DNA from: Methylocystis heyeri
Lineage (GTDB): Bacteria; Pseudomonadota; Alphaproteobacteria; Rhizobiales; Beijerinckiaceae
Assembly: GCF_004802635.2 (NCBI RefSeq)
Contig: NZ_CP046052.1
Coordinates: 620,001-684,000 of the forward strand
Length of the DNA stretch: 64,000 nt
Direction of reading: 5' to 3'
Shown: positions 41,470 to 52,900 of the stretch, in pieces
Numbering within the stretch: the stretch's first letter is position 1
Layout: each line of letters starts with the position of its first letter
Made by a program: the position numbers and the translations under genes
The notes under the pieces: model-generated
What the model was told of the DNA's origin: nothing
Database searches by the model: none
What the model saw: the letters and a program-made list of their open reading frames with translations, nothing else

Positions 41470-42960
41470 ATGAGCAGTTCGGTGCGTGCGTCTCTTTCAG
41501 CGTCCGATCGTCGCGAGTCGGCCTCGCCCAGGCGGGCGCCGATTCTGCCGCCCGATCGCCTCATCTCCCAGCCGGCGGTCATCTCCGGGGTTCTGCTGTT
41601 CGACTTCGCGGCTGTCGCGGGCGCCGGAATCGCCGCTCACGCCGCCTGTTCCTGCGACGGGACCTTTCAATTCGCGCTCGTCAATTCGCTGGCCGCCGCC
41701 GCCGGCGCCCTCACGATTCTCGGCGCGCGCTGGACCTATACGATACGCGCCCTCGGCTCCGTGGTCCGACAGGCCGTCGATCTCGCTCTCGCCCTGACGC
41801 TGTCGCTCGCGGGCCTGATCGTGCTCGGCGCGCTGACCGAGGTCTATTCGGCGGGGGAAAAAACCTGGCTGTTCGACTGGCTTCTCGCCGCCTGGGCGAT
41901 CTGCGTGGCCGTGCGTTTCTTTCTCGCCAGAGCCCTGGCCGATTGGGCGGCTGAAGGCCGTCTGGCGCGCCGCGCGGTGATCGTCGGCGGGGGCGAGCCC
42001 GCCAATGAACTCATCGAGCGCCTGGACAAGACCGCAAGCGAGACGATCCAGATTCTCGGCCTGTTCGACGATCGCGACAGGGAGCGCTCTCCCGAAACGG
42101 TCGGTTCCTATCGCAAGCTGGGACGCTTCGACGATCTCGTGAGCTTTTGCCGGGAACAGCGCGTAGACCTCCTGATCATCGCGCTCCCGATCACGGCGGA
42201 GGATCGGATTCTCTACATCCTAAGGAAATTATGGGTGTTGCCGATCGATGTCCGCATCGCTGCCCTCGACAGTAAGCTGAGGCTGCGCTCGCGCGTTTAC
42301 AATTATATCGGCGACGTTCCGTTCCTCCCGATATTCGACCGGCCGATGTCGGACTGGAACGTGGCTTTGAAGTCGATAGAAGACCGTCTCCTCGCCACGA
42401 TTGCGCTCGTGCTGCTCTCGCCGGTCATGGGCCTGATCGCCCTCGCCGTGAAGCTCGACTCGCGCGGACCCGTGCTGTTCAAGCAGGTCCGTTACGGCTT
42501 CAACAACGAGAAGATCGAGGTCTACAAGTTCCGCTCGATGTATGTCGACAGGCTCGACGCCGGCGGGGCCAGGCTCGTCACGCGCAACGACTCGCGCGTC
42601 ACCCGCGTCGGCTATTTCATCCGCAGAGCCTCGCTGGATGAACTGCCTCAGCTTTTCAATGTCGCGTTCAAGGGCAATCTGTCCCTGGTCGGCCCGCGCC
42701 CGCACGCCTTGCAATCGACCGCCGGAAACCGTCTCTATGACGAGGTCGTCGACGGCTATTTCGCGCGCCACCGCGTCAAGCCGGGCATAACCGGCTGGGC
42801 GCAGATCAACGGCTGGCGCGGGGAAACCGACACCGAGGAAAAGCTGGAACAGCGCATCGCGCACGATCTCTTTTATATCGAGAACTGGTCGATGCTGTTC
42901 GACCTGCGCATTTTGTTCGCGACGCCTGTCGCCCTGCTCTCCGCCAAGAACGCTTACTGA
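41470..42960 (+). CDS. Undecaprenyl-phosphate glucose phosphotransferase (WcaJ-type)
   Basis: 496 residues. Four N-terminal membrane helices and a CoA-binding-like domain (VIVGGGEPANELIERLDKTA) precede a fifth helix (LLATIALVLLSPVMGLIALA) and the bacterial sugar transferase domain (about 300-496) with DSRGPVLFKQVRYGFNNEKI, KFRSM, TRVGYFIRRASLDELPQLFN, LVGPRPHA, HRVKPGITGWAQINGWRGET. It transfers hexose-1-phosphate to undecaprenyl phosphate and so initiates exopolysaccharide synthesis. Other polymer genes are not adjacent. Confidence 0.93.
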   Translation: MSSSVRASLSASDRRESASPRRAPILPPDRLISQPAVISGVLLFDFAAVAGAGIAAHAACSCDGTFQFALVNSLAAAAGALTILGARWTYTIRALGSVVRQAVDLALALTLSLAGLIVLGALTEVYSAGEKTWLFDWLLAAWAICVAVRFFLARALADWAAEGRLARRAVIVGGGEPANELIERLDKTASETIQILGLFDDRDRERSPETVGSYRKLGRFDDLVSFCREQRVDLLIIALPITAEDRILYILRKLWVLPIDVRIAALDSKLRLRSRVYNYIGDVPFLPIFDRPMSDWNVALKSIEDRLLATIALVLLSPVMGLIALAVKLDSRGPVLFKQVRYGFNNEKIEVYKFRSMYVDRLDAGGARLVTRNDSRVTRVGYFIRRASLDELPQLFNVAFKGNLSLVGPRPHALQSTAGNRLYDEVVDGYFARHRVKPGITGWAQINGWRGETDTEEKLEQRIAHDLFYIENWSMLFDLRILFATPVALLSAKNAY

Positions 42961-43070
42961 GGGAGAGGGGCGGCGCCGCTCCCGCGCTGGGTGGCGACGA
43001 ACCGCGCGCCGCAGTTTTTGCGCCACTGCTTAAAATTTACACGTCCAACCTTCTTCCAGCCAATTTCAAG

Positions 43071-43114
43071 AGCGTTTCCAGCCGAAGTGGATGCCGGTTC
43101 GGCGTGGGAAACGC
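43071..43114. repeat. 44-nt dispersed intergenic palindromic repeat, copy 2
   Basis: Identical to 11346-11389 except at one base. It is followed 26 nt later by GATCTGGAGCGCGTTCG (43140-43156), also found at 20986-21002 after rne, and by its inverse GAACGTGCTC, so a larger composite repeat occupies the sigma transferase-gltX convergent gap. Confidence 0.85.
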
Positions 43115-43232
43115 GTTAAAACAAAAACTCCGTCAATGAGATCTGGAGCGCGTTCGACTGCGTTTGAACCGAACGTGCTCAATCAGGCCGCGTGAATGAT
43201 ATCGGCGTCCGCGATTGCCTGCCAGACGCCCC

Positions 43233-44594
43233 CTAAGCCGCCTGTCCCCGGCAAGGCGCCAGACGCGCCGCAACCTTGGCGTGGCCGATCAGCGGCAGCA
43301 GGGCGGCGAGTTCCGGGCCGGTCTCTTTTCCGGTGAGCGCCAGCCGCAAGGGATGAAACAGGGCGCGGCCCTTGCGCCCGGTGAGCGCCTTGATAGCGGC
43401 AGTCCACTGGCCCCAGATTGTGCCGTCCCACGGCTCGGCCGGCAGCAGCTCGAACGCCCTTGCGAGCATCTCCTCGTCCTCGCGAACCGGCTCGATCTCT
43501 CCCTCGACCACCCGCCACCATTCCAGAACGTCGTCGAAACGCGACAGGTTGGAGCGCACCGCAAGCCAGAAGGGCTCGGCCTTGAAGCCCACGATGTCAT
43601 GGGCGGACAGACGCTCGCGGACGTCCTCGTAATGAAGCAGGGCGAGCGTCCGATGGGTGAGGGGCGCGAGATCGCCGGGATCGAAACGGGCCGGGTTGCG
43701 CGAGACATGGGCGAGATCGAAATGGCTCGCCAGCTCCTCCAGCGTGCGGACCGCGCGCACGGCCTCGGAGGAGCCTGTCAGCGTCGCCAGGGCGGCGACG
43801 GCGAGCGGCTCGTACCCTTCCTCGCGCAGCGAGGCGATCGACAATGAGCCGGTGCGCTTGGAGAGGCCTTCTCCCTCCCCCGAAACCAGAAGATTGTGGT
43901 GAGCGAAGACGGGAACCGGCTCTTCGGGGGCCAGCGCCTCGAAGAGCTGGATCTGCACCGCCGTATTGGTGACGTGATCCTCGCCGCGGATGATGTGGCT
44001 GATCCCGAGTTCTATGTCGTCGACGATCGAGGGCAGGGTGTAGAGAAAGCTGCCGTCCTCGCGGATCAGCACGGGGTCCGACAGCGAAGCGCAATCTATA
44101 TGGGACGGGCCGCGGATGAGATCGGCCCATTCGACCGTCTTGCGCTCCAGCAGGAAACGCCAGTGCGGACGCCGGCCCTCCGCCTCCCAGCGGGCGCGGT
44201 CCTCCCCCGAAGCGTTCAGGGCCGCGCGATCGTAAACCGGGGGCAGCCCGCGCGCCTGGCTGATCTTGCGCCTTTTCTCCAGCTCCTCCTGCGTCTCCCA
44301 GCAGGGGTAGAGCCGCCCCATAGCGCGCAGGCGCTCCGCCGTCGCTTCGTAAGAGGAGGTCCTCTCCGACTGCCGCAAAGTGACCTGCGGCGCGATCCCG
44401 AGCCAGGCGAGATCGATCTCGATGCCTTCCGCGAAAGCCGCTGTCGATCTTGCGAAATCGGTGTCATCGAAACGCAGCACGAATCTTCCATTGTGCGTCG
44501 CGGCAAAGAGATAGTTGAACAGCGCCACGCGCGCGTTTCCAATGTGGATGCGGCCGGTGGGCGAGGGGGCGAATCTTACTACTGGAGTTGTCAT
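43233..44594 (-). CDS. gltX: Glutamyl-tRNA synthetase
   Basis: 453 residues. Class I synthetase motifs: [20 protein letters not shown] (HIGH as HIGN), [11 protein letters not shown] and [13 protein letters not shown] (KMSKS as LSKRTG). The anticodon-binding C-terminal domain is present ([29 protein letters not shown]). Alphaproteobacteria usually carry two GltX copies; which tRNA this one charges cannot be read here. The ATG at 44594 is used; a TTG two codons earlier is unlikely. Confidence 0.93.
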   Translation of the reverse strand: MTTPVVRFAPSPTGRIHIGNARVALFNYLFAATHNGRFVLRFDDTDFARSTAAFAEGIEIDLAWLGIAPQVTLRQSERTSSYEATAERLRAMGRLYPCWETQEELEKRRKISQARGLPPVYDRAALNASGEDRARWEAEGRRPHWRFLLERKTVEWADLIRGPSHIDCASLSDPVLIREDGSFLYTLPSIVDDIELGISHIIRGEDHVTNTAVQIQLFEALAPEEPVPVFAHHNLLVSGEGEGLSKRTGSLSIASLREEGYEPLAVAALATLTGSSEAVRAVRTLEELASHFDLAHVSRNPARFDPGDLAPLTHRTLALLHYEDVRERLSAHDIVGFKAEPFWLAVRSNLSRFDDVLEWWRVVEGEIEPVREDEEMLARAFELLPAEPWDGTIWGQWTAAIKALTGRKGRALFHPLRLALTGKETGPELAALLPLIGHAKVAARLAPCRGQAA

Positions 44595-44908
44595 GAGCAA
44601 GCTTCAACAGGGGCTTTGGGAGCATTCGCGGCGGGAGCCGCGCTTCGCTTCCCCACCCTTTTGCCAAGACGGCGCGCAAATGTCAGGCGGAATATTAGGA
44701 CTCCCCCGTCCCGGACTCCGCCCAAAGGAACGCCCCGAAACCGCCGCCGGCGGGAGCCGCCATGCGGTTCTCCCGCGGGATGAGATCGCCAACCCCCCGG
44801 GATTGCTGCGCCTTCAGCACGCCATGGCCGAATGGGAGCCATCCGCGTCGCCTTTTGAAACCCAGCCGCGGCAAGCCCTGAGACACTGAGCCTGACGGGA
44901 CCGTCCAG
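44595..44908. other. Divergent intergenic region, nothing clear
   Basis: 314 nt between the gltX and GT21-type gene starts. It is GC-rich with scattered short palindromes (GCCGGCGGGAGCC). No promoter, RNA or coding sequence is convincing. Confidence 0.5.
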
Positions 44909-46051
44909 ATGACGATTGTTGCTTATATATGCGCCATTTGGTGTTTGGCGCTTCTGGTGCTGAATTTTTCCGCCGTTTTCGTCACGGCTCGCAAATGCCG
45001 CGCCCGTTCGCGCAACATGCCGGCTGCTGAAAACGCTCCTCCGGTTTCGGTGATACGTCCCTTGCGCGGCGTGGAGACCTTCAGCGAGGAGACCCTGCGC
45101 GCCTCCTTCGAGTTCGATTACCCCCATTACGAGCTGCTTTTCTGCGTCCAGAATTCCCACGACCCGATCATTCCCATGGTCGAGGGGATGATGGCCGAAT
45201 ATCCCTCCATTCCGAGCCGACTGCTGATCGGCGACGATTATGTGAGCGTCAATCCCAAGCTGAACAATTGCGTGAAGGGCTGGGACGCCGCCAGATACGA
45301 CTTCGTCGTGCTGGCCGATTCCAACGCCCTGACGCCGCGCGACTATATCCAGACCATGCTGGCCGGGTTCCGGGACGACGACACCGCCATGGTCGTTTCG
45401 ATGCCGATAGGCTCGCAGCCGGACGGCTACTGGGCCCATGTCGAATGCGCGATTCTGAACACGTTCCAGGCGCGGTGGCAGTACGGGGCCGAGGCGATCG
45501 GCATCGGTTTCGCTCAGGGCAAGAACATGATGTGGCGGCGGGAGGTGCTCGACCGCGCCGGCGGCATACGCGCCCTCGGTTCGGACATCGCCGAGGATGC
45601 AGCGTCGACCAAGATCATCCGCGCCCAGGGCATGAAGATTCGCCTCGTCGACATGCCCTTCGAGCAGCCGCTCGGGCGGCGCACCGCGCGGGAGGTTTAT
45701 TCGCGGCATGTGCGCTGGGCGCGCCTGCGCCGGGTGACTTTCCCGGGCTATTTCCTTCCCGAGTTCCAGAACGGCAGCTTCCTGCCGGTCGTCCTAGGGG
45801 CCTATTCCGCGCTTCTGTTCGAGGCCGATGCGGCCCTGACCGCCGGCGCGATCCTGACGTCGCTCTACGCTGCGGAATTCGCGCTGGCGCGGGTTTGCGG
45901 ATGGGCGTTCGATTGGCGCTTCCCCTTTGCCCTGCTGATGCGCGACGCGCTGCTGCCCGCCATGTTCGTCGACGCTTGCCTGTTCGACGATTTTGTTTGG
46001 CATGGCAACGCCATGACCGTGCGGGAGGGAACCGAAACCACGGCCGGATAG
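44909..46051 (+). CDS. GT21-type ceramide glucosyltransferase-like protein
   Basis: 380 residues. An N-terminal membrane helix (AYICAIWCLALLVLNFSAVF) leads to a GT-A domain with the GT21 signature residues: VIRPLRG, the D2 site VVLADSN, D3 in SDIAEDAASTK and the (Q/R)xxRW motif in SRHVRWARLRR. Two or three C-terminal helices follow. The family includes bacterial and eukaryotic ceramide glucosyltransferases and the hopanoid enzyme HpnI. No hopanoid gene is adjacent, so a sphingolipid or other lipid glycosylation is more likely, but this is open. Confidence 0.82.
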   Translation: MTIVAYICAIWCLALLVLNFSAVFVTARKCRARSRNMPAAENAPPVSVIRPLRGVETFSEETLRASFEFDYPHYELLFCVQNSHDPIIPMVEGMMAEYPSIPSRLLIGDDYVSVNPKLNNCVKGWDAARYDFVVLADSNALTPRDYIQTMLAGFRDDDTAMVVSMPIGSQPDGYWAHVECAILNTFQARWQYGAEAIGIGFAQGKNMMWRREVLDRAGGIRALGSDIAEDAASTKIIRAQGMKIRLVDMPFEQPLGRRTAREVYSRHVRWARLRRVTFPGYFLPEFQNGSFLPVVLGAYSALLFEADAALTAGAILTSLYAAEFALARVCGWAFDWRFPFALLMRDALLPAMFVDACLFDDFVWHGNAMTVREGTETTAG

Positions 46052-46071
46052 TCGGCCGGAAATTTCGGCGC

Positions 46072-46108
46072 AAAAAAAGCGCGGGGCCTTCGCCTCGCGC
46101 TATTTTTT
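46072..46108. terminator. Bidirectional intrinsic terminator
   Basis: The hairpin 46078-46101 (AGCGCGGGGCCTTCGCCTCG then CGCT) is flanked by AAAAAAA on the left and TTTTTT on the right. It serves the convergent GT21-type gene and DAHP synthase gene. Confidence 0.9.
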
Positions 46109-46131
46109 GGTGTGCCGATTGGAGCCTGCCT

Positions 46132-47526
46132 TTATTCCGCGGCCGCCTGCCGCTTGGCCCCGCGCGCGAGACGCTCGGACTTGAGCAGTTCCGCGACCAG
46201 GAAGGCCACTTCGATCGCCTGTTCGGCGTTGAGGCGCGGATCGCAATAGGTGTGGTAGCGGTCTCTCAGATCATTTTCCGAGATGGCCCGGGCGCCGCCG
46301 GTGCATTCGGTGACATCCTTGCCGGTCATTTCGAGATGAATGCCGCCCGCATAGGTTCCCTCCGCCTGATGGACGGAGAAGAAGTTACGGATTTCCGACA
46401 TTATGCGGTCGAAGGGACGGGTCTTGTAGCCGCTGGCGCTGATGGTGTTGCCGTGCATCGGATCGCAGGACCAGATCACGCTTCTGCCTTCGCGCGCTAC
46501 GGCGCGGATCAGGCTCGGCAATTTGTCCTCGACCTTGTCGGCCCCGAAGCGGCAGATCAGGGTTAGGCGGCCCGGAGCGTTCTCCGGATTGAGGAGATCG
46601 ATCAGTCTCAGCAGTCCGTCCGGCGACAGGCTGGGGCCGCATTTCAGACCGAGCGGGTTCTTCACGCCTCGCAAATATTCGATATGCGCGCCGTCCGGCT
46701 GACGGGTGCGGTCTCCGGCCCATAGCATGTGGCCCGAAGTGGCGTAGTAGTCGCCGGTGGTGGAGTCGACCCGCGTCAGGGCCTGCTCATATCCCAGCAG
46801 CAGGGCCTCGTGAGAGGTGTAGAAATCTGTTTGACGCAGCTCCGGATGGTGCTCGGGATCGAGGCCGATCGCGCGCATGAAGCCGAGCGTTTCCGTAATA
46901 TGGTCGGCCAGCTTCTGATAGCGTTCCGATTGCGGGCTGTTCATGACGAAGCCCAGCATCCAGCGATGGGCGTTCTCGAGGTTGGCGAAGCCGCCCGCCG
47001 CGAAGGCCCGGATGAGATTCAGGGTCGCCGCCGACTGGCGATAGGCCAGAAGCTGCCGCTCCGGATTGGGAACGCGGGCGGTTTCGGTGAACTCGATGTC
47101 GTTGATGATGTCGCCGCGATAGCTCGGAAGCTCCTTATCGCCCTGTTTCTCGGTGGGCGAGGAACGCGGCTTCGCGAATTGCCCGGCGATGCGGCCGACC
47201 TTGACCACGGGAGAAGCGGCGGCGAAGCTCAGCACGACCGCCATCTGCAGGAACACGCGGAAGAAATCACGGATGTTGTCGGCGCTGTGCTCGGAGAAAG
47301 ATTCGGCGCAATCGCCGCCCTGAAGCAGGAAAGCCTTGCCGGCTGCGACATCCGCCAGGGCGCGGGTGAGGTTGCGCGCCTCGCCTGCAAAAACGAGCGG
47401 AGGAAAACCGGCCAGCTGCCGCTCGACGTCGGCGAGGGCCTCCTGGTCGCGATAGACCGGCGTCTGCTCGATCGGCTTGCTTCTCCAGCTGCTGGGGCTC
47501 CAACGTTCCAATGTTCCAAACTCCAC
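46132..47526 (-). CDS. aroG: 3-deoxy-7-phosphoheptulonate synthase, class II
   Basis: 464 residues. The first enzyme of the shikimate pathway (phosphoenolpyruvate plus erythrose 4-phosphate). Type II (plant-like) motifs: [94 protein letters not shown] (as [11 protein letters not shown]), [20 protein letters not shown], and [13 protein letters not shown]. The start is GTG at 47526 in MEFGTLERW; the TTG four codons later is an alternative. Regulation is not visible. Confidence 0.96.
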   Translation of the reverse strand: MEFGTLERWSPSSWRSKPIEQTPVYRDQEALADVERQLAGFPPLVFAGEARNLTRALADVAAGKAFLLQGGDCAESFSEHSADNIRDFFRVFLQMAVVLSFAAASPVVKVGRIAGQFAKPRSSPTEKQGDKELPSYRGDIINDIEFTETARVPNPERQLLAYRQSAATLNLIRAFAAGGFANLENAHRWMLGFVMNSPQSERYQKLADHITETLGFMRAIGLDPEHHPELRQTDFYTSHEALLLGYEQALTRVDSTTGDYYATSGHMLWAGDRTRQPDGAHIEYLRGVKNPLGLKCGPSLSPDGLLRLIDLLNPENAPGRLTLICRFGADKVEDKLPSLIRAVAREGRSVIWSCDPMHGNTISASGYKTRPFDRIMSEIRNFFSVHQAEGTYAGGIHLEMTGKDVTECTGGARAISENDLRDRYHTYCDPRLNAEQAIEVAFLVAELLKSERLARGAKRQAAAE

Positions 47527-47832
47527 TGATCGAGCCGCGCCGGGCGTTGCGCGGGCGGCGCGCCAGAACGAATCGCCAAAAAAGCCGTAAGACTTTCAAT
47601 CGGGAATTCGCATGGCGTTGTTGGCGCGGCGCGACTTCACCCCGCGCGCGGATTTCAAGCGAGCGGATTGCGCGCTTGGGCGCTTATATAGGAATGGTCG
47701 CGTTCTGGCGAGATTTTTACAGCAGTTCGGCGCCTCAGGCTTGACAGGAGCCCATCGCCCCCGGGCGCCTTATTTGGCCCGGCTGCGTCGAAGCGGCTAT
47801 AAACGCCCGTGATCACGCCGCCAGAGGACCAA
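47527..47832. other. Divergent region upstream of aroG and acyltransferase
   Basis: 306 nt. A TTATATAGGAA stretch at 47683-47693 may contain the -10 of the aroG promoter. No gene is seen. Confidence 0.45.
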
Positions 47833-48990
47833 ATGCCCTTTATTTTATCGCAGATGCTTGAAGCCTATCGCTGGATCGGCGCCCTGGTGGTTCTTTGCGT
47901 TCATGCGACAAACACATTCGTCAGCCTCGCCGACATCATGTCGGCCCCCCATGCCCCGCAGGTCTATGTGTGGTGGTTTTTCATGAGCTTCGAGCTCGGC
48001 CATCAGCTCGTGCTCGGGTTTTTCGTCATGTCGGGCTATCTCGTGGGCGGGGCCGTTCTCGCCAACCTCGCGAAAGGCAAGGATTTTCTGCGCGAGTATT
48101 TCATCCACCGCTTCGCACGGATTTATATCGTTATCGTTCCCGCGCTGGTTCTCACCTTCGTCGCCGACACTATCGGGCGCAACCTGCCCGTTCCAGTTTT
48201 CTACGACCTGCCGCTGTTCCGCGGCCATTTCGGCGCCGACATATTTGTCGCCAATATTTTCAATCTTCAGGAAATCGTCAGCATATTCTACGGCACCAAC
48301 AGCCCCTTGTGGTCGCTCGCCTGCGAATTCTGGTATTATATTTGTTTTCCTTTGCTGCTTCTTCCGCTGGCGCGCAATTATCCCACCGCCCTGCGCTATG
48401 GCGGCTTCGCGATAGGTCTCACGATCTTCCTGTACTTCGCTTTCGCTTCGCCATGGTTTCGCTTCGGCTTCGTCATTTGGGTCGTCGGCGCGCTCGCGTC
48501 CCTGCCGAAGCGTCCGTTGATAGCATCGCGCTGGTTCGCGCTCGGACTTTATTTCGCCGCGCTGGTTCCGATCAGGCTGCTGGTCAGAGGCCCGTTGCTC
48601 GCCTCGCATCCCTGGCTGCAGGACATTGCGGATCTCGCCGGATCGATCGCGCTCGCAAATCTGATGCTGACCGTACGCCATTCTCCGGATTTGGGCTGGA
48701 ATCTGCTGCGACCGCACTTTCACAGAACGCTCGCGGATTTTTCCTTTTCGCTCTACAGCATCCATATGCCCTTGCTGATACTGTGGCGTGCGGTCGCCGA
48801 CTCCGTCATGGGACCGGAGTGGGCCAAACAATTGGCCAGTCCGGCGCATTGGGGCCTGCTCGGGGTCGTTGTCTCCAGCGTGGTCGTGACAGCCTATGGG
48901 TTTTCGCGTCTCACCGAGGCCCATACGGGCGCGGCGCGGCGCAGGCTCAGCGAGATCCTGCCGCGCCTGGCTCTCGCCCGTGCGGCTTGA
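47833..48990 (+). CDS. Acyltransferase 3 family membrane protein
   Basis: 385 residues with about ten transmembrane helices. The family motif with catalytic His is seen near the N-terminus (RWIGALVVLCVHATNTFVSL), followed by GFFVMSGYLVGGAVL and FIHRFARIY, and later SPLWSLACEFWYYICFPLLL and SFSLYSIHMPLLILW. Members O-acylate sugars of lipopolysaccharide, exopolysaccharide or other surface molecules at the inner membrane. The ATG at 47833 is preferred because AGAGGA lies just upstream; an in-frame GTG 24 nt earlier has no such site. Confidence 0.87.
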   Translation: MPFILSQMLEAYRWIGALVVLCVHATNTFVSLADIMSAPHAPQVYVWWFFMSFELGHQLVLGFFVMSGYLVGGAVLANLAKGKDFLREYFIHRFARIYIVIVPALVLTFVADTIGRNLPVPVFYDLPLFRGHFGADIFVANIFNLQEIVSIFYGTNSPLWSLACEFWYYICFPLLLLPLARNYPTALRYGGFAIGLTIFLYFAFASPWFRFGFVIWVVGALASLPKRPLIASRWFALGLYFAALVPIRLLVRGPLLASHPWLQDIADLAGSIALANLMLTVRHSPDLGWNLLRPHFHRTLADFSFSLYSIHMPLLILWRAVADSVMGPEWAKQLASPAHWGLLGVVVSSVVVTAYGFSRLTEAHTGAARRRLSEILPRLALARAA

Positions 48991-49015
48991 GATTTTGGAG
49001 CGGGTGCGACCCTGT

Positions 49016-49714
49016 TCAGTCTGAATGCGTTCGCAAGAGCGCGGCAGGCGCAAGGGCCGCAAGCGCGGCTCCGCCCGAGACGATCCCGGATCTGGGCCAG
49101 ACCCAGAAATCGGGCGCCGGAGGAGACATCGCGTCCTGCAGCAGCAGGCGATAATCCTGGCGAGAAACCTCCTTGGCCCCGAGCGAAGCGAGATGAGTAG
49201 TCAGAAATTGCGTGTCCAGAAGCCGGAAGGAACCGGCGCGCAGGCGCGCCACGAGATGGGTCAGCGCGACTTTGGAGGCGTCGGCTTCGCGGTGGAACAT
49301 GCTTTCCCCGAAAAAGGCCGCGCCCAGCGCCACGCCGTACAAGCCGCCGACGAGGCGGCCCCCGCGCCAACATTCCACCGTGTGGGCCACCCCGAGGTCG
49401 AACAGGGCGCGATAGAGGCGGCGGATCTGCCCGTTGATCCAAGTGCTTTCCCGGTCGGGCGCGGGGGCCGCGCAAGCCTCGATTGTCGCGTCGAAATCGA
49501 AATCGACCCGCACCTCGAAGCGATCGGATCGCACGGTCTTGGCGAGGGAGCGGGAGACCCTGAACTCGTCGAGCGGAAAAATTGCACGCTCTTCGGGCTC
49601 GACCCAGAACAGGTCTTCGTCATCGGCGCTGTCCGCCATCGGAAAAAGACCGAGCGAATAGGCGCGCAGCAATATTTGCGGGGTGATCTCGAAGCTGGGG
49701 GCGGCGCGGGACAT
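49016..49714 (-). CDS. aat: Leucyl/phenylalanyl-tRNA-protein transferase
   Basis: 232 residues. It adds Leu or Phe to N-terminal Arg/Lys, marking proteins for ClpS/ClpAP. Motifs: [119 protein letters not shown]. In many relatives aat follows accBC; here it is separated by about 6 kb and a glycosyltransferase gene pair. Confidence 0.95.
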   Translation of the reverse strand: MSRAAPSFEITPQILLRAYSLGLFPMADSADDEDLFWVEPEERAIFPLDEFRVSRSLAKTVRSDRFEVRVDFDFDATIEACAAPAPDRESTWINGQIRRLYRALFDLGVAHTVECWRGGRLVGGLYGVALGAAFFGESMFHREADASKVALTHLVARLRAGSFRLLDTQFLTTHLASLGAKEVSRQDYRLLLQDAMSPPAPDFWVWPRSGIVSGGAALAALAPAALLRTHSD

Positions 49715-49949
49715 GGAGGGATTCTATCGCATTTGCGCCATTTGGCGAGGGGCGCGGCGAGGGTTCTTGTGTTGCCGAAATCGCTCCCCGTTGTTGAAAA
49801 GCAGGATATCCCTTGGTATGAGCAGCTACCTCGCTCGCGCCGGAATATCTTTTCGCTATTAAGGGCGCTTTTCGATTCAGTAGCGCGGTTCGCAGGTCGA
49901 GGTCAGTCTACCCCCTCCGCTGTTATTCTTCCTCCAAGGATATCGACTT

Positions 49950-52900
49950 ATGATCTACCGCCTGATTAACGGTCTGTCCGATGCAGCCGGTTTTTCCCAA
50001 CGGACGGGGCGGGGGGTGTTTCGGCTTTCGCTAGAGACTCTCATCGTGCAATCGGGGTTGTTCGACGCGAATTGGTATATCCTGGACAATCATGACGTGC
50101 GCGATTCCGGTATGAATCCGCTCCATCATTTTTGCGCCTTCGGGGATCGCGAAGGGAGGTCGCCCGGGCCTGCATTCAATAGCGCCGCCTATGCGGAGGC
50201 TTGGGCGGACGTGGCGTCCTCGAACATGGGTATGCTCGAGCATTATTTGAGGATAGGGCGTGACCTTGGCCGACAAGCTCCGGAGTTTTCGCGCGATTTT
50301 CTGCAGCAATGCGATTTTCGTGAAAAGATCCATGCTTCGGGATTGTTCGACGTCCAATGGTACCGCGACCATAACCCCGACCTTAGAGATCCATCGATCG
50401 ACGTTTTGACCCACGTCGCCAGTTTCGGGGCCAAAGAAGGAAGAGATCCTGGGCCTAAGTTTAGCAGTCTGCTTTACTCCTTGGCTTATTCCGAGGACAT
50501 AGCCGTCAATGAGAGCGCGCTTTGGCACTATTTATACAAGGGTCGGGATAACGGATTCAAACCTTTTGCGAAATCAGACTACGGGGCGTGGGCCCACATT
50601 TTCGATCGGATCGACGCCGAAGATCGCGATCTCATGTGCGCCTCCGCCGCGGAAAGAGGCTTTCCCGGCATAGAGATCGTTCATGTTTTCGATGCGCTCG
50701 CCTGCCGCAGGGCCAGCGAAATTTTCGAGTCCTTCCAGAACCAGGTCTTAGGGAGGTGGAACGCACGAATCATATTCGCCGATGATGTGTCGGCCGCCGA
50801 TCGGGCGGCGGTCGTCGCGCGCGCGGCGAATGAAGCGGGCATTTCCGTCGTAGCTGATCTCGATGAAGGCTTCTGGCGCTCTCTGAACGGCAAGCATGTG
50901 CTTTACATACATGGTTGCGTCCGATTGGAGCCGCATGCCGCATATATGTTCATCGAACGCGTCCTCACGGCGTCGGCCGACATCGTGTACAGCGACCATG
51001 ACCGTTGGAACGACGAAGGAAAGCGCAGCGCTCCGAGATTCAAGCCGGTTTTTTCTCCTGAATTGCTGCGAAACGGCTTCTATGTCGGCCCCTGCCTTCT
51101 GATGCGTATGACGCCCGAGAAGTCCAATTTGGCGAAGGGCGTGATCGAGGATCTTCGTCTTGGCGGATGCGATCGGCTTTCGGACGCCTTGCTTGCTGCA
51201 CCGCATCGTTCCGTCGCGCATATCCCTTTCGTCAGTTTTAGTCTTTTCGACCAGTCGCCGGATCTCGTCCGCCGTCGCAGCTCGGCGCCCCCTTTGGCCG
51301 CCGCGACTCCTCAGCCTCGCGTCAGCATCGTGATCGCCACTCGCGATCGGATCGAATTAATGCGTAGTTGCGTCGACAGCATTGAACAAAACACAAGCTA
51401 TCCGAGAGATCGGTTCGAAATCGTCATCGTCGACAACGGCTCAGTATCCGAGGAAGCGCGGGCGTATTTCACGGGGCTTCGCGGGCGCGCCGGCTATAAG
51501 CTGGTCAACGACCCGGGAGACTTCAATTTTTCGCGCATCTACAACCGCGGCGCCCGGGAGTCCGGCGGGGACATATTGATTCTGCTCAATAACGACATGA
51601 CCGTTATTGAGCCCCGGTGGATCGACCTCATAGTCGCCCAGTGCCTTCAGGCCGACGTCGGCGCTGTCGGCGCCAAATTGCTCTATCCTGACGACACGAT
51701 CCAGCACGCCGGATGCAATATCGGCGTCGCCGGCCTGGCCGCGCATCGGTTGGTTGGCAAGAAGGCGGAGGCTGTGGAGGCCAGCGACGTCACTCGTGAG
51801 CTCGCGGCGATCACCGGCGCCTGTCTCGGCGTTCGTCGCGACGTCTTCGAGCTCGTCGGCGGGCTCGACGAAACCTTGCGCGTCGCATTCAACGACACGA
51901 AGTTTTGCCTGTCTTGCCTCGAACAAGGATTTCGCAATATCTACATCGCGAAACCTCTCCTGTATCATTTCGAGTCAAAGTCCCGCGGTCTCGACGACAC
52001 CAAGAAGAAGCTGGATTTACAGTATCGGGAATCGCTTTACACAAGGCGTCAATTCCCGAGCTATTTCAAAAACGATCCTTATTACAGTCCGAATTTGTCG
52101 GTAGAACGGATCGATGAATTGGCGTTGCCGCCGAGACGCAAAAGGCCATGGCGCTCCGCCTCGAAGAACTTCCGCCCGCGCATCATGTTCCTGTGTTCGA
52201 CGCTCGCCGTCGGGCATGGCGTTCCGCTGATCATACAGATGCAGGCGAGGGGGCTCGTTAAGGAAGGATTCGACGTTATCGTGGCCGGCCCGTCGAGCGA
52301 GAAGGAGTTCGCCTTCGATGGTTGCAGAAGAATTTTCGTGGCTGCGCCGCTGACGGCGGCCATCATCGCCGTGCGCGAAAACGTCGATTGCATCATCGTT
52401 CACTCGCCGCCGTTTTATTCGATAACTCGGTACCTCGGCGCTTGTCCGATCGTATATTTTTCAGATGCGGGAGAGCCCAATCCCGAACTGTTTCCCGATC
52501 GGGAACACCGCGAATACGTCAACAGGGAAAAGCGGTTCTGCGCGACGGCGGCGGATCGGATTTTCGCGATTTCACAGGCGATTAAAGATGAGTCGCTGGA
52601 CAAAAACGTTTCCGTGATGCCGCTCGGAAACTCGCACATGGCGAATTGGTCGGATGCGCTGATCGCTCCCCGCAAGGCCATGCGCGAAAAATTCGGTTGG
52701 GAAGACAAGTATGTCGTTTTCAATGTCTGCCGCTTCCATGCTGGAGAGCGCAATTACAAGGGCATTGATAAATATGTGGAGCTCATGGAGGAACTGTCGG
52801 TTTCAGATTCGCGGGCGCGTGGAAAAGCCGTCTTCGTGCTCGCGGGCAAAGCCCATCCTGATGATGTCGCCGAGATGAAGAGTCTCGGGCTGACGGTTTT

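Noticed and set aside
44595-44908. Possible small RNA or riboswitch upstream of the GT21-type gene
   Set aside because: Only scattered short GC palindromes; no known riboswitch core or terminator could be recognised.
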